From positions 1-64,000 of the forward strand of contig CABIYE010000015.1 in NCBI GenBank assembly GCA_902362865.1: a stretch of DNA of 64,000 nt, read 5' to 3'. The position numbers and the translations under genes were made by a program. The stretch is from Clostridiaceae bacterium (GTDB lineage: Bacteria > Bacillota > Clostridia > Lachnospirales > Lachnospiraceae). The number at the start of each line of letters is the position of its first letter. Position 1 is the stretch's first letter. Below, piece by piece: positions 46,263 through 55,835 of the stretch. Below the pieces are notes generated by a model. It was given only the letters and a program-made list of their open reading frames with translations. It made no database searches and was not told where the DNA came from.

Positions 46263-46264
46263 GT

Positions 46265-46773
46265 ATGGAAGAAAAATATGAGGAATTAAAGTCGGAGATT
46301 TTCAAGCGGCTGACAGAATATAAGGAAAAGAGAAGAGACTATGAGAAAAGTGTCAGGAGATGCAACTTTGTCTTATCTTTATGCACTCCAGCGACGGCTG
46401 TCATAATATTTGTCAGTTTTTATTTGGAAGAATATGAGACGTTTTTAAAAGGAGTTGTCCTGGCGCTTTCTGTAATAACTGTTTTTTTAGTTATTATGCA
46501 AGGAATGAGAATTATGGCGGAAAATTGATTCAGAGGAGTACGACTTATTTTGCACTTTGCAATCTTCATAGGAAGATGAAATATGCGTCAGATAAAGATG
46601 CGAGATATGAAGAATTCGCAAAAGAGTATCAGGAGATCATGGAGAATGATAACCGTATGAGTCTTGCCAATTCCGTTTCACTTGTGGACATATTACAGAA
46701 GAATTATATGAAAGGAATTGCGAAAGAGAATAGTTTCCCCGCCGCGAAGCAGAAGGATGTGGAGAATCAGTGA
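46265..46773 (+). pseudogene. Two-TM SLATT-like protein split by a frameshift
   Basis: Frame one (ATG 46265 to 46528) gives a helical N-terminus and two transmembrane helices (CNFVLSLCTPATAVIIFVS and a second in VVLALSVITVFLVIMQG). Frame two (TTG 46525 to 46773) gives LIQRSTTYFALCNLHRKMKY and a long helix. If the frame changes near 46505, the reading runs on as NYGGKLIQRSTTYFALCN, so the two make one continuous protein of about 165 residues. The layout of helix, two TMs and C-terminal helices matches the SLATT effector group. Either a sequencing or real indel broke the gene, or the 4-base TTGA overlap allows coupled translation of two parts. Confidence 0.5.
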
Positions 46774-46788
46774 AGGGATATAGAAGAG

Positions 46789-49700
46789 ATGGGAAAAAAG
46801 AAAAAGAAGAAAAAACGCCTGACAATAGAGGGGCAGTTAGAGAATTATTATCTGCATGAAGACCATACGGAGCGTAATGAGGTATTGTGGCATGCATGGT
46901 GTCAAAACAAACGGTGGCTTTCTCAACTGCTTGAGGCGACGATGAGTGCATTCCCAACGTATAGTAAGCATGATGAATCCCATGCAAGTACAGTGCTTCA
47001 CAATATAGAGATGATTCTCGGAGAGGCAAGGATCAGGGAATTATCGGCGTCGGATTGTTTTATGCTGCTGCACACGGTATATATTCATGATATCGGTATG
47101 GTGATTACGCATGAGGATCGGGAGAATATCGTGCAGAATGAGAAGTTCCTTGACATGGTAAAGGAATTAGAGGATGACAGCGATGTGGTCTTTCAGAAAG
47201 CCATCAGATCACTTCGGCAGACGAATTATGAGTATGATGATGAAGACAGCAAAGAAGAGCAGACAAAGCGGTTATACGCAGACAAACTATCTGTGTATTA
47301 CGCGATTCTGCATCTGATCGCGAATTATAGAAGGTCAGAACATGGCGAGACGTCGGCGGATCGTCTGTCAAAGTGGACCTTGGATTCTGAAAAATTAGGC
47401 AGCGGATTCTCGATGGCGGGAATTCCGCAGAGAATATTCCTGTTAATCGCAAAATGTGCCGGTTTGCATACAGATTCTGATTTTGCTCATATTATGGAAC
47501 TTCCGCAGGAAGATAACGGATATGTCTCGGATTATCTTCATCCCAGATTTGTTGCGGTACTTCTGCAGTTAGGGGATATTCTGGATATGGACAACGACAG
47601 GTTCCATCCGTTGACGAAGGAATTTGTAGGTGTTCTTCCAGAGATCTCGGCACGTCATTATGAAAAACATCAGGCAATCCGAAGACTGTATATCAGACCG
47701 GACATTATCTCAATCGAAGCAGACTGCAAGACGCAGGAAGCGCTGAGGTTAGTCAGAAAAGAATGCGACATCTTAAAGGGAATTTTGAAAGAGGCCGGTT
47801 ATAACTGGATGCTGATCTGTCCCAGAGGCTTCAGCGGGGCGCTGCCCACCGTGGATTCGGTTAAATTATATCTGGAAGGAATGCAGATTCCGGAAGAACT
47901 TGTGGCTACGCAGTTCCATATCTCACAGAGTAAGGCATTTGCAATTCTGGAAGGTTCCAATGTGTATAAGGGACAGTTTGTATTCTTGCGGGAATTCCTT
48001 CAGAACGCGATTGATGCCAGTAAGATGCAGTATTGGCAGGAATGTGTAAGAACCTGGGGATATTATCGGTCAGGTGAGGAATTGCGAGGGATGTCTCCGG
48101 ATGAACTGGAGGATATTCTGTCTACAGATATTTTCCCAATCGAGATCGAGATGCAGATCGTCAAGAGGAATGAGGAGAAGCAGGATTTCCCGATTACAGA
48201 GGAAGACATCGAGGCTCTTCGAAAAGAGGGCGATAAAGGCAGATGGGAGTATGGAGTCAAGGTTCGGATTAAGGATTTTGGAACGGGGATTGATAAGGAT
48301 AGTATCCTGGGAATAGCGAAAGTAGGGAATAGCCGGAGACGTGACCGTCATATGATCGCGGATATGCCGGAATGGCTGAAGCCAACTGCAGAATTCGGCA
48401 TTGGCCTGCAGAGCGCGTTTATCTTAACGAATATGTTCAAGTGTTACACTTTTACAAGGAGTAACGAGAAATATGAAGTTACGTTCTCTACCGTTAAATC
48501 GAATTATTATGAGGGATATATCAATGTAAAGCCCAGAGATTCTTTTGATACAAAAGATGATGTATATGGGACCTGTTTTGAAGTGTTCGTGCCAGTTTCA
48601 AAAAAGATGCTGCATGAACAGTATCCGACGGCATGGGATGGTAAGGATTATTTTGATGAGGATTATGAATTGCTTCGTCCCTTGCGTCATTCCGCTGAAC
48701 TTTTGGCGCAGATGGCACTTTACCTGGATGAACAGATCGGGGAACAGTTATTTCCGATTCATCTGAAAGTGGAAGATATTCCGGGAATTACGATACCGTT
48801 GAATCTGTCGGATAAGAATCGACTCCATAGATTGAAGTGTAATCTGGGCGAGAAAAAGGTATGGAAGGATAATTTAAATGAGATTGCAGATTATGTACAT
48901 AATACAGAACTGAATCAGCAGATTCAGGATACGTTCGCTGACAGAGTATGGGACAAGACAGCGAAATCATGGATATTCTATTATAAAAAGGAAAAAGATA
49001 CGGACAAAAATGTATTGATTGAGAAGACGGATCATTCCACGGCATTGTTAGATACCTGGAATGGTTATTTTTATGTCTGGAATAATGAATTATGTACGTT
49101 CTGTACGATTAATATGAGGAATTTCCTGCTGCGCGAACAGAGGGAACTTGAGAAAACGGACAGGCAGTGTGAAAGCAGGGAGAATTATAAAGGCGTCCGC
49201 ATCTATTACAAAGGGATTGAACTTGCGGAGATAGAACTTCCGGATATTGGGAATGAGTTGTTCCAGTCTATTGATATCAAAGGAAAACTTGCCAGGGAGT
49301 ACATCAATTTGAGCAGAAAGGGATTTGCGGATAAGGGAGAGGAGTATTTTCTGCAAGAGATCTATGAGCCATTGATGGAATCTGTCCAGAGCCTTTTAAA
49401 GGAGATGAATAAGAATCAGCCGGAAGCAATTGTAGAAGGGGTTCGGGAAAGTCTGGAAAGGAAGAAACGGTTGCTTCAGACGTTGTCGGGTGAGGATGCG
49501 AAATACAAATGGTTTCGCCTTTTTGGATATCCATTATTGGATGAATTACGGAATATTTCATATACAGGAGTGGACATAGAACATTGGCTTGATGAGGCAA
49601 AGCAAGAACTTCTTGATCTTTCTAAGGAGAATGTCGTACTGATCGTAATGCTATCATTTCTTGCAAGGAAAGGTGAATTCAACCCGATACTTCGACTGAG

Positions 49701-51276
49701 TTGTGATGATGGTATGGAATCAAACTGTTGTTGGAACGACGCGCTTGAATGTGTTCGGGAGTATAGCAAGTGGCTGCAAGAGGAATTAAAAGGAAAATCA
49801 ATATTATTTGAGATTGAGCACCGCCCGGAGGTGAACCTGCAGAAGTCAAATTATGTGACTGGAAAACCCAGTCACATAATCAATCTGGCAGATATATTTT
49901 CAGACGATTATCATTTTATGGTTGTTTCAAAACGGGAAAATGTGTCTGTATCATGGAAGCAATATCTGACACCATTCTATATCAAGAAAGAATTGAAGGA
50001 TCATGAAGATCTGCTTGAAATCTTGAAACAATATACTCTCATGGATAGTTTCTCGACCGAGAAGATGGAGTTGGAGAAGAAGGTGCAGGAAAATGGACAG
50101 AATGCTTTGGAGATTGCGCGTAGTTATGGAGTGAAAGCTGTTGGAATGGCTGGCGAGATGAGTCCGGGAGAATATCTGCAGCAGTATTTTATGAAATGGA
50201 TGCTTCAGTATGTCCCGACAGCAGCTCTTTTTATGAGTGAGGATGGAAATACCAGAGTGAATATCTTATCCAGGCAGATATATCCTTTTATATTCGTAAA
50301 TCAGTCATATAAAGCCAGCGTGGTAAGACGTATTATGGAAGAGGTAAAACGGTATGGAATTCAGAGATATTCGATACCGGCATGGCAGCGGATGGAATAT
50401 CTGAAATGTAAAGAGCTGCCTTATACGCATTATTTTGTGAAAAGAGGATATCTTTCGAGGGAATCTTATGGGAAATTGATCTTTCCATTTGGTGCACATG
50501 AACTTCAGATTATCATGAACAGGATGAATTCTCCAAAAGCCAGGGATAATGCGGAAAAATTGGAGGAACTTCTGAAACTTCTGAATAATCGTCAATTCTT
50601 ATTTGAAGATCTGCAAAGAAATGACGATAAAATCAAGAATCAGATAGGGCAGATACAGAAGCAGAAGAAAATTTCTGATGACGGGTATCTAAGTATGTAC
50701 TATAGATTCAAAAAAGAGTGGGAGAATGGATACGGTCAGGGAGAATGTATTGTGAGTGAAGTGCGCGATGAGTACAGAAGCTTTGTTATGACCTGTATTA
50801 AAGCGGAAAATAAGAAAAGCGGATTTTCATTATCAGAGTTCTGGGAATTGCAAAAACAGTGTGAATATATCCATGTGTATATTTTGCTGATGGCACTGTG
50901 CAGATATTATGGAGAAGAAAAGATACTACCTCTTGAATCACTTTCCCCAAGAGAGTATAGCAGATTCGCAGCGGCATGGCTCTATGTGATTCGAAAGGAA
51001 TACATGACAGATGCTTCGGAAATCGCGGAATATAAAGACAGTTTCCTCGATATGATGAAAAGAGGAACAGGAGATATTTACCATAAGCAGCAGAAGATTC
51101 TGGAATATATTGCCGGACATAATAGTTTTGGTTTGACGGGTCAGAATCTGTGGAGCTGCTGGATGAGATGCATTGAAGAATTACTCGACATATTTATTCA
51201 GATAGAGATGAGCGCTTTCAGTAATCTTGGAAGTAGACTGACTGATTTGGAATATTTTGAGAAGAGAATACTGTGA
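46789..51276 (+). CDS. Giant HD-domain plus Hsp90-like ATPase protein
   Basis: This 1495-residue protein starts with a Lys-rich tail. It has an HD-type phosphohydrolase-like domain (about 55-310) with KHDESHA and IHDIGMV, where metal ligands are expected, and LLQLGDILDMDND. Residues about 390-600 form a GHKL/Hsp90-type ATP site: EFLQNAIDAS (N box, about 402), DFGTGIDKD (G1) and GIGLQSAF (G2). The last 890 residues are helical and unrecognised. This HD plus Hsp90 layout is known from predicted conflict (HD-CE type) systems. It lies 15 bases after the SLATT-like gene. It may sense infection or act as a chaperone-like switch for the effectors beside it. Confidence 0.75.
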   Translation: MGKKKKKKKRLTIEGQLENYYLHEDHTERNEVLWHAWCQNKRWLSQLLEATMSAFPTYSKHDESHASTVLHNIEMILGEARIRELSASDCFMLLHTVYIHDIGMVITHEDRENIVQNEKFLDMVKELEDDSDVVFQKAIRSLRQTNYEYDDEDSKEEQTKRLYADKLSVYYAILHLIANYRRSEHGETSADRLSKWTLDSEKLGSGFSMAGIPQRIFLLIAKCAGLHTDSDFAHIMELPQEDNGYVSDYLHPRFVAVLLQLGDILDMDNDRFHPLTKEFVGVLPEISARHYEKHQAIRRLYIRPDIISIEADCKTQEALRLVRKECDILKGILKEAGYNWMLICPRGFSGALPTVDSVKLYLEGMQIPEELVATQFHISQSKAFAILEGSNVYKGQFVFLREFLQNAIDASKMQYWQECVRTWGYYRSGEELRGMSPDELEDILSTDIFPIEIEMQIVKRNEEKQDFPITEEDIEALRKEGDKGRWEYGVKVRIKDFGTGIDKDSILGIAKVGNSRRRDRHMIADMPEWLKPTAEFGIGLQSAFILTNMFKCYTFTRSNEKYEVTFSTVKSNYYEGYINVKPRDSFDTKDDVYGTCFEVFVPVSKKMLHEQYPTAWDGKDYFDEDYELLRPLRHSAELLAQMALYLDEQIGEQLFPIHLKVEDIPGITIPLNLSDKNRLHRLKCNLGEKKVWKDNLNEIADYVHNTELNQQIQDTFADRVWDKTAKSWIFYYKKEKDTDKNVLIEKTDHSTALLDTWNGYFYVWNNELCTFCTINMRNFLLREQRELEKTDRQCESRENYKGVRIYYKGIELAEIELPDIGNELFQSIDIKGKLAREYINLSRKGFADKGEEYFLQEIYEPLMESVQSLLKEMNKNQPEAIVEGVRESLERKKRLLQTLSGEDAKYKWFRLFGYPLLDELRNISYTGVDIEHWLDEAKQELLDLSKENVVLIVMLSFLARKGEFNPILRLSCDDGMESNCCWNDALECVREYSKWLQEELKGKSILFEIEHRPEVNLQKSNYVTGKPSHIINLADIFSDDYHFMVVSKRENVSVSWKQYLTPFYIKKELKDHEDLLEILKQYTLMDSFSTEKMELEKKVQENGQNALEIARSYGVKAVGMAGEMSPGEYLQQYFMKWMLQYVPTAALFMSEDGNTRVNILSRQIYPFIFVNQSYKASVVRRIMEEVKRYGIQRYSIPAWQRMEYLKCKELPYTHYFVKRGYLSRESYGKLIFPFGAHELQIIMNRMNSPKARDNAEKLEELLKLLNNRQFLFEDLQRNDDKIKNQIGQIQKQKKISDDGYLSMYYRFKKEWENGYGQGECIVSEVRDEYRSFVMTCIKAENKKSGFSLSEFWELQKQCEYIHVYILLMALCRYYGEEKILPLESLSPREYSRFAAAWLYVIRKEYMTDASEIAEYKDSFLDMMKRGTGDIYHKQQKILEYIAGHNSFGLTGQNLWSCWMRCIEELLDIFIQIEMSAFSNLGSRLTDLEYFEKRIL

Positions 51277-51338
51277 AAAGATTATCTGCTGGAATAAAAA
51301 ATACGAAAGACTAGACTATCAGGAAGAAGGAACCAAAG

Positions 51339-52148
51339 ATGCCGACACTAGAATATAATCCGGAGCGAAAAGAATTGTTAAAAGAGATATCAGAAACGCT
51401 GAAAGAGATCGGACAGGCGGGACATATTGTGAAATATTACTGGAAAATAGGAAGACTTGCGGAACAATTAATTATTCAAACTCTTGGTGAAGAGAATTGT
51501 GTGTTTCCCATAGATATTGAGGCGCTTGTGAAAGAATTCGGAATTGAGGTTGAAGATGAATTCATGGACAAATTTCAGAATACCAATGTCCGAGCACTGA
51601 ACCGCAAGATCGGGCAGCTCGTCATCCGTAAGGATTCGTATACCGGAGAGAAGAGCGTGATTATACATATCGATAATAAAGTGCCGCCCTCTTCCAGGCG
51701 GTATGCAATTGCGAATGAATTTGTTCATTATCTGCTTCATTATGATGAAGACAGGTATTATGAGAATTATTTTATCATGCCTATCTGTCCGGTTAAGATG
51801 GAAGAAATCGCAGCAGATATTTTTTCTGTATTCCTATTGATTCCTATGAGACAGTTTGTTGTAGAGTTCGCCCAATATGTGGAATATCGTGTGAACACTC
51901 AGAAGGTTCCAATCTCAACGGAAGAGTGGATGCGGTATTTGTCAGAACGCGCTGTTCTGTCGGATTATTATGTGGCGTATGGGTATCAGTATCTTCGTGG
52001 AATCGGATACTGGGTTTATCAGGCTTATAATGCTGCAGAAGAGCAGATGAAAGAAATCGCTATGGATGAGGAGGAGAAGAAAGAGATTATAGAATGGATG
52101 GATGGCTACTATACAAAAGAAAGAAGTCGGTGGATCTTCCAGGCTTAA
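51339..52148 (+). CDS. ImmA/IrrE-like protein with a changed zinc-binding motif
   Basis: The 269-residue protein has the ImmA/IrrE core: PIDIEALVKEFGIEVED, then a strand, then IANEFVHYLLH, then EEIAADIFSVFLLIP. The normal HEXXH is NEFVH here, with Asn126 in place of the first His, so the zinc site is probably lost. The acidic residue of the later helix (Glu in EEIAAD) is kept. A helical C-terminus of about 100 residues follows. It lies 62 bases after the giant ATPase gene. It may be a sensor or a regulator rather than a protease. The end is 44 bases before the capE gene. Confidence 0.7.
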   Translation: MPTLEYNPERKELLKEISETLKEIGQAGHIVKYYWKIGRLAEQLIIQTLGEENCVFPIDIEALVKEFGIEVEDEFMDKFQNTNVRALNRKIGQLVIRKDSYTGEKSVIIHIDNKVPPSSRRYAIANEFVHYLLHYDEDRYYENYFIMPICPVKMEEIAADIFSVFLLIPMRQFVVEFAQYVEYRVNTQKVPISTEEWMRYLSERAVLSDYYVAYGYQYLRGIGYWVYQAYNAAEEQMKEIAMDEEEKKEIIEWMDGYYTKERSRWIFQA

Positions 52149-52192
52149 TGGGATAGATAGAGCATCAGAAAACAAAAGGGAGGAAGAACAAC

Positions 52193-53239
52193 ATGTTCCA
52201 AGGAAAAACATTACTAATCACAGGCGGTACAGGCTCGTTTGGCAACGCAGTCCTGGACCGCTTTTTAAAAACAGATATCAAAGAGATACGTATATTTTCC
52301 CGCGATGAGTTAAAGCAGGACAATATGCGTCATTTTTATCAAAAAGAATTCCCTGAGTACAGCGATAAGTTGAAATTCTACATTGGAGACGTCCGTGACA
52401 TCCAGAGCGTGAGGAATGCCATGCACGGAGTTGATTATATCTTTCATGCGGCAGCATTAAAGCAAGTTCCATCCTGTGAATTCTTCCCGGTAGAAGCGGT
52501 GAAGACTAATGTGTTGGGAACGGAGAATGTGCTGACTGCGGCAATCGAAGCTGGGGTAAAGAAAGTCATCTGCCTTTCTACTGACAAAGCGGCATATCCG
52601 GTGAATGCCATGGGAACATCCAAGGCTATGATGGAGAAGGTGATTGTGGCGAAGTCAAGAACGGTGTCCCCAGAAAAAACTGCAATCTGTTGTACCAGAT
52701 ATGGCAATGTTATGTGTTCCAGAGGCTCTGTTATTCCATTATTTATCAGTCAGATAAAGGATGGGAAGGAATTGACAGTTACTGAGCCTTCTATGACTCG
52801 TTTTATTATGAGCCTGGAAGAGGCGGTTGAGCTGGTGGTATTTGCCTTCCAGAATGCAGAGTCAGGAGACATTATGGTTCAGAAGGCTCCGGCATGTACG
52901 ATTGAAGTGCTGGCACAGGCAGTAAAGGAAGTATTCCATGCAGAGAATCCAATCAAAGTGATCGGCATCCGCCATGGAGAGAAAATGTACGAAACATTAT
53001 TAACGAATGAAGAGTGTTCCCATGCCATTGACATGGGAAATTTTTATCGTGTACCATGTGACAAGAGAGATTTGAATTACGACAAATATTTTAAAGATGG
53101 CGATGTGGAGCGGAATACGCTGACAGAGTTTAACTCAAGTAATACGGAACTGTTGGATGTTGAGCAGGTGAAGCAGAAACTCCTATCTTTGAAATATATT
53201 CAAGATGAACTGGCTGATTGGGAAACTGGCTGTTTTTAA
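52193..53239 (+). CDS. capE: UDP-GlcNAc 4,6-dehydratase/epimerase (CapE/FnlA type)
   Basis: This 348-residue extended short-chain dehydrogenase has LLITGGTGSFGNAVL for NAD(P), IFSRDELKQDNMRH, HAAALKQVPSCEF and LSTDKAAYPVNAMGTSK. The last holds the Thr-Asp-Lys catalytic region. This set is the CapE/FnlA/WbjB signature. It starts UDP-N-acetyl-L-fucosamine synthesis by dehydration and C5/C3 epimerisation. It is followed by CapF- and CapG-like genes, so the full pathway is present. Confidence 0.92.
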   Translation: MFQGKTLLITGGTGSFGNAVLDRFLKTDIKEIRIFSRDELKQDNMRHFYQKEFPEYSDKLKFYIGDVRDIQSVRNAMHGVDYIFHAAALKQVPSCEFFPVEAVKTNVLGTENVLTAAIEAGVKKVICLSTDKAAYPVNAMGTSKAMMEKVIVAKSRTVSPEKTAICCTRYGNVMCSRGSVIPLFISQIKDGKELTVTEPSMTRFIMSLEEAVELVVFAFQNAESGDIMVQKAPACTIEVLAQAVKEVFHAENPIKVIGIRHGEKMYETLLTNEECSHAIDMGNFYRVPCDKRDLNYDKYFKDGDVERNTLTEFNSSNTELLDVEQVKQKLLSLKYIQDELADWETGCF

Positions 53240-53263
53240 ATGATTTTTGTGGAGGAATTCATT

Positions 53264-54466
53264 ATGAACATTTTAATTACTGGTGCCCGGGGGTTTGTCG
53301 GCAAGAACCTTGTGACGAATTTATACAATATTAAAGATGGAAAGAATCGTACCAGGAATTTTGAGATTGGCGAGATTTATGAGTATGATATAGATACAGA
53401 ACCAGCCCTGTTGGAAAAATTTTGCGAGAAGGCTGATTTTGTGTTTAATCTTGCCGGAGTGAATCGACCGAAGGATAATGCAGAATTTATGGCAGGAAAT
53501 TTTGGATTTGCATCGACACTTCTGGAAACATTGAAACGGTATGAAAATACTTGTCCGGTGATGCTTGCGTCTTCCATACAGGCGACGCTGATCGGTCGTT
53601 ATGGTGAATCAGATTATGGAAAGTCTAAGCTGGCAGGAGAGGAACTTTTTTTTGCTTTTGGAGAAGAAACAGGAGCAAAGGTGCTGGTATACCGTTTCCC
53701 GAATCTTTTTGGAAAATGGTGCCGCCCGAATTATAATTCTGCTGTGGCTACATTTTGTAATAATATTGCAAATGATTTACCGATTATGGTAAATGACCGT
53801 TCTACGGAGTTGGAATTGCTTTATATTGATGATTTAGTGGAGGAACTTTTGGATGCCTTAGAAGGAAGGGAGCATCATTGTGACTATGACGGGCTGGAAG
53901 TGAAGGATTCTGCTGCGGGAAGATATTGTTATGTGCCGGTGACACATAGAGCAACGCTGGGAGAGATTGTTGATTTGTTGGATAGGTTTAAGAACCAGCC
54001 AGAGTCCTTGGTGATGCCGGAGATTCCGGCTGATTCATTCGCAAAGAAGTTGTATTCTACGTATTTATCTTATTTGCCGGAGAAAAAGGTATGTTTTCCA
54101 CTGAAGATGAATGTGGATGAGCGGGGCAGTTTTACAGAGCTTTTGAAAACAGCGAACAATGGGCAGTTTTCCGTGAATATCTCAAAACCGGGTATTACGA
54201 AAGGACAGCACTGGCACAATAGCAAGTGGGAATTTTTTATTGTGGTAAGTGGACACGGTTTGATTCAGGAACGGCGGATTGGCTCAGATGAGGTGCTGGA
54301 ATTTGAAGTGTCCGGTGAAAAGATCGAGGCAGTACATATGCTGCCGGGATATACGCACAATATTATTAATTTGTCTGATACAGAAAATCTTGTGACTGTG
54401 ATGTGGGCTAATGAACCATTTGACCCGAAACATCCAGATACATTTTTTGAAAAAGTGGAGGAGTAA
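53264..54466 (+). CDS. capF: Capsular biosynthesis reductase with a C-terminal cupin (CapF/FnlB type)
   Basis: The 400-residue protein has an N-terminal short-chain dehydrogenase domain (NILITGARGFVGKNL, NLAGVNRP, SDYGKSKLAGE with the YXXXK pair) and a C-terminal cupin domain (GQHWHNSKWEFFIVVSGHG, about 305-400) with metal-binding His residues. This bifunctional design is typical of CapF, which epimerises at C3 and reduces C4 in UDP-L-FucNAc synthesis. The ATG at 53264 has GGAGG eight bases upstream and is preferred to the earlier ATG at 53240. Confidence 0.92.
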   Translation: MNILITGARGFVGKNLVTNLYNIKDGKNRTRNFEIGEIYEYDIDTEPALLEKFCEKADFVFNLAGVNRPKDNAEFMAGNFGFASTLLETLKRYENTCPVMLASSIQATLIGRYGESDYGKSKLAGEELFFAFGEETGAKVLVYRFPNLFGKWCRPNYNSAVATFCNNIANDLPIMVNDRSTELELLYIDDLVEELLDALEGREHHCDYDGLEVKDSAAGRYCYVPVTHRATLGEIVDLLDRFKNQPESLVMPEIPADSFAKKLYSTYLSYLPEKKVCFPLKMNVDERGSFTELLKTANNGQFSVNISKPGITKGQHWHNSKWEFFIVVSGHGLIQERRIGSDEVLEFEVSGEKIEAVHMLPGYTHNIINLSDTENLVTVMWANEPFDPKHPDTFFEKVEE

Positions 54467-54468
54467 GG

Positions 54469-55629
54469 ATGGCGTCTTTTAAGAATAATGGGAAGCTAAA
54501 GTTGTTAATCATTGTCGGAACAAGACCGGAGATTATCCGTCTTGCAGCAGTGATTAAAAAGTGCAGGAAATATTTTGATACGGTGCTGGCACATACGGGG
54601 CAGAATTATGATTATAATCTGAATGGAGTTTTCTTTCATGATCTGGAGCTGGATGATCCGGATGTGTATTTGGATGCAGTCGGTAAGGATTTGGGAGAAA
54701 CTATGGGGAATATTATTGCCCGTTCCTATGAGCTGATGGTGGAGATTCAGCCGGATGCAGTACTGGTTCTTGGTGATACCAACTCTTGTCTTTCAGTGAT
54801 TGGGGCAAAGAGATTGCACATTCCGATTTTTCACATGGAAGCAGGAAATCGATGCAAAGATGAGTGCCTGCCGGAGGAAACGAACCGAAGGATTGTAGAT
54901 ATTATTTCAGATGTAAATATGTGTTATTCCGAGCACGCACGGCGTTATTTAGCGGAAAATGGTCTGCCGAAGGAACGAACCTATGTGACAGGTTCACCGA
55001 TGGCAGAGGTGCTGCATAGCAATTTGAAAAAAATTGAGAGCAGTGATATTCATATGCGGCTTGGATTGGAGAAGGGAAGATATATCCTGCTTTCTGCTCA
55101 CCGAGAGGAAAATATTGACACGGAGAAGAACTTTCGATCTTTATTCACGGCTATTAATAAGATGGCGGAAAAATATGATATGCCAATTTTATATTCCTGC
55201 CATCCACGTTCCCGGAAGCGATTGGAAAGTTCCGGTTTTCAACTGGATAAGCGTGTGATTCAGCATGAGCCACTAGGATTCCATGATTATAATTGTCTGC
55301 AGATGAATGCGTTTGTGGTAGTGTCGGATAGTGGTACACTGCCGGAGGAAAGTAGTTTCTTCACATCTGTGGGACATCCGTTCCCGGCAGTATGCATTCG
55401 CACATCCACTGAGCGACCGGAAGCATTGGACAAGGCTTGCTTCATCTTGTCAGGCATTGATGAAAAGGGATTGCTGCAGGCAGTAGATACGGCAGTGGAG
55501 ATGAACCGGGATGGAGATGTGGGAATTCCGGTGCCGGATTATGTGGAAGAGAGCGTCTCCACAAAAGTGGTAAAGATTATTCAGAGTTATACTGGTGTTG
55601 TGAATAAAATGGTGTGGAGAAAAGAATAA
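54469..55629 (+). CDS. capG: UDP-N-acetyl sugar 2-epimerase (CapG/FnlC type)
   Basis: The 386-residue enzyme belongs to the UDP-GlcNAc 2-epimerase superfamily: IVGTRPEIIRLAAVIKK, LGDTNSCLSVIGAK, FHMEAGNRCKDECLPEE, SAHREENIDT and SDSGTLPEESSFF. The MEAGNRC segment and the longer form separate it from WecB and fit FnlC/CapG. It would complete UDP-L-FucNAc. It lies two bases after capF. The enzyme at 39343 is the WecB counterpart, so both ManNAc and L-FucNAc may be built into the glycan. Confidence 0.92.
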   Translation: MASFKNNGKLKLLIIVGTRPEIIRLAAVIKKCRKYFDTVLAHTGQNYDYNLNGVFFHDLELDDPDVYLDAVGKDLGETMGNIIARSYELMVEIQPDAVLVLGDTNSCLSVIGAKRLHIPIFHMEAGNRCKDECLPEETNRRIVDIISDVNMCYSEHARRYLAENGLPKERTYVTGSPMAEVLHSNLKKIESSDIHMRLGLEKGRYILLSAHREENIDTEKNFRSLFTAINKMAEKYDMPILYSCHPRSRKRLESSGFQLDKRVIQHEPLGFHDYNCLQMNAFVVVSDSGTLPEESSFFTSVGHPFPAVCIRTSTERPEALDKACFILSGIDEKGLLQAVDTAVEMNRDGDVGIPVPDYVEESVSTKVVKIIQSYTGVVNKMVWRKE

Positions 55630-55664
55630 TATAAGTAGTATTTTTGAAAAAATATTGAAAGACC

Positions 55665-55695
55665 TGTCGAAAAACCAGATGAAATGTGGTAAAAT
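55665..55695 (+). promoter_or_regulatory. Promoter with a Spo0A-like box, copy 1
   Basis: TGTCGAA (55665-55671) is a perfect 0A-box match. It precedes TAAAAT (55690-55695), which is followed by a hairpin RNA. The same layout is repeated at 59775-59806. Confidence 0.4.
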
Positions 55696-55696
55696 A

Positions 55697-55761
55697 GAGA
55701 CGGCTAATCAAGGTAAGGAAACAAGGAGAACGGAGTTCTATGGTTTTTCTTACCTTTTTTT
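55697..55761 (+). ncRNA. Small hairpin RNA or attenuator, copy 1
   Basis: GGCTAATCAAGGTAAGGAAACA (55702-55723) starts a long hairpin that closes at about 55741-55756 and ends in a T run. An inner AGAAC-GGA-GTTCT stem lies within. Copy 2 (59812-59872) keeps the outer stem but has a different inner sequence that still pairs. It looks like a short transcript with an intrinsic terminator. Confidence 0.55.
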
Positions 55762-55835
55762 GACCCTATATAGATTACGCATAAGCACTAAATAATGGAA
55801 AGAATTGGTGTTTACGAAAAACAAGTGGGAACTAC

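Noticed and set aside
46505-46530. Programmed ribosomal frameshift in the SLATT-like gene
   Set aside because: No clear slippery heptamer followed by a pseudoknot is seen. A simple indel or overlapping genes explain it as well.
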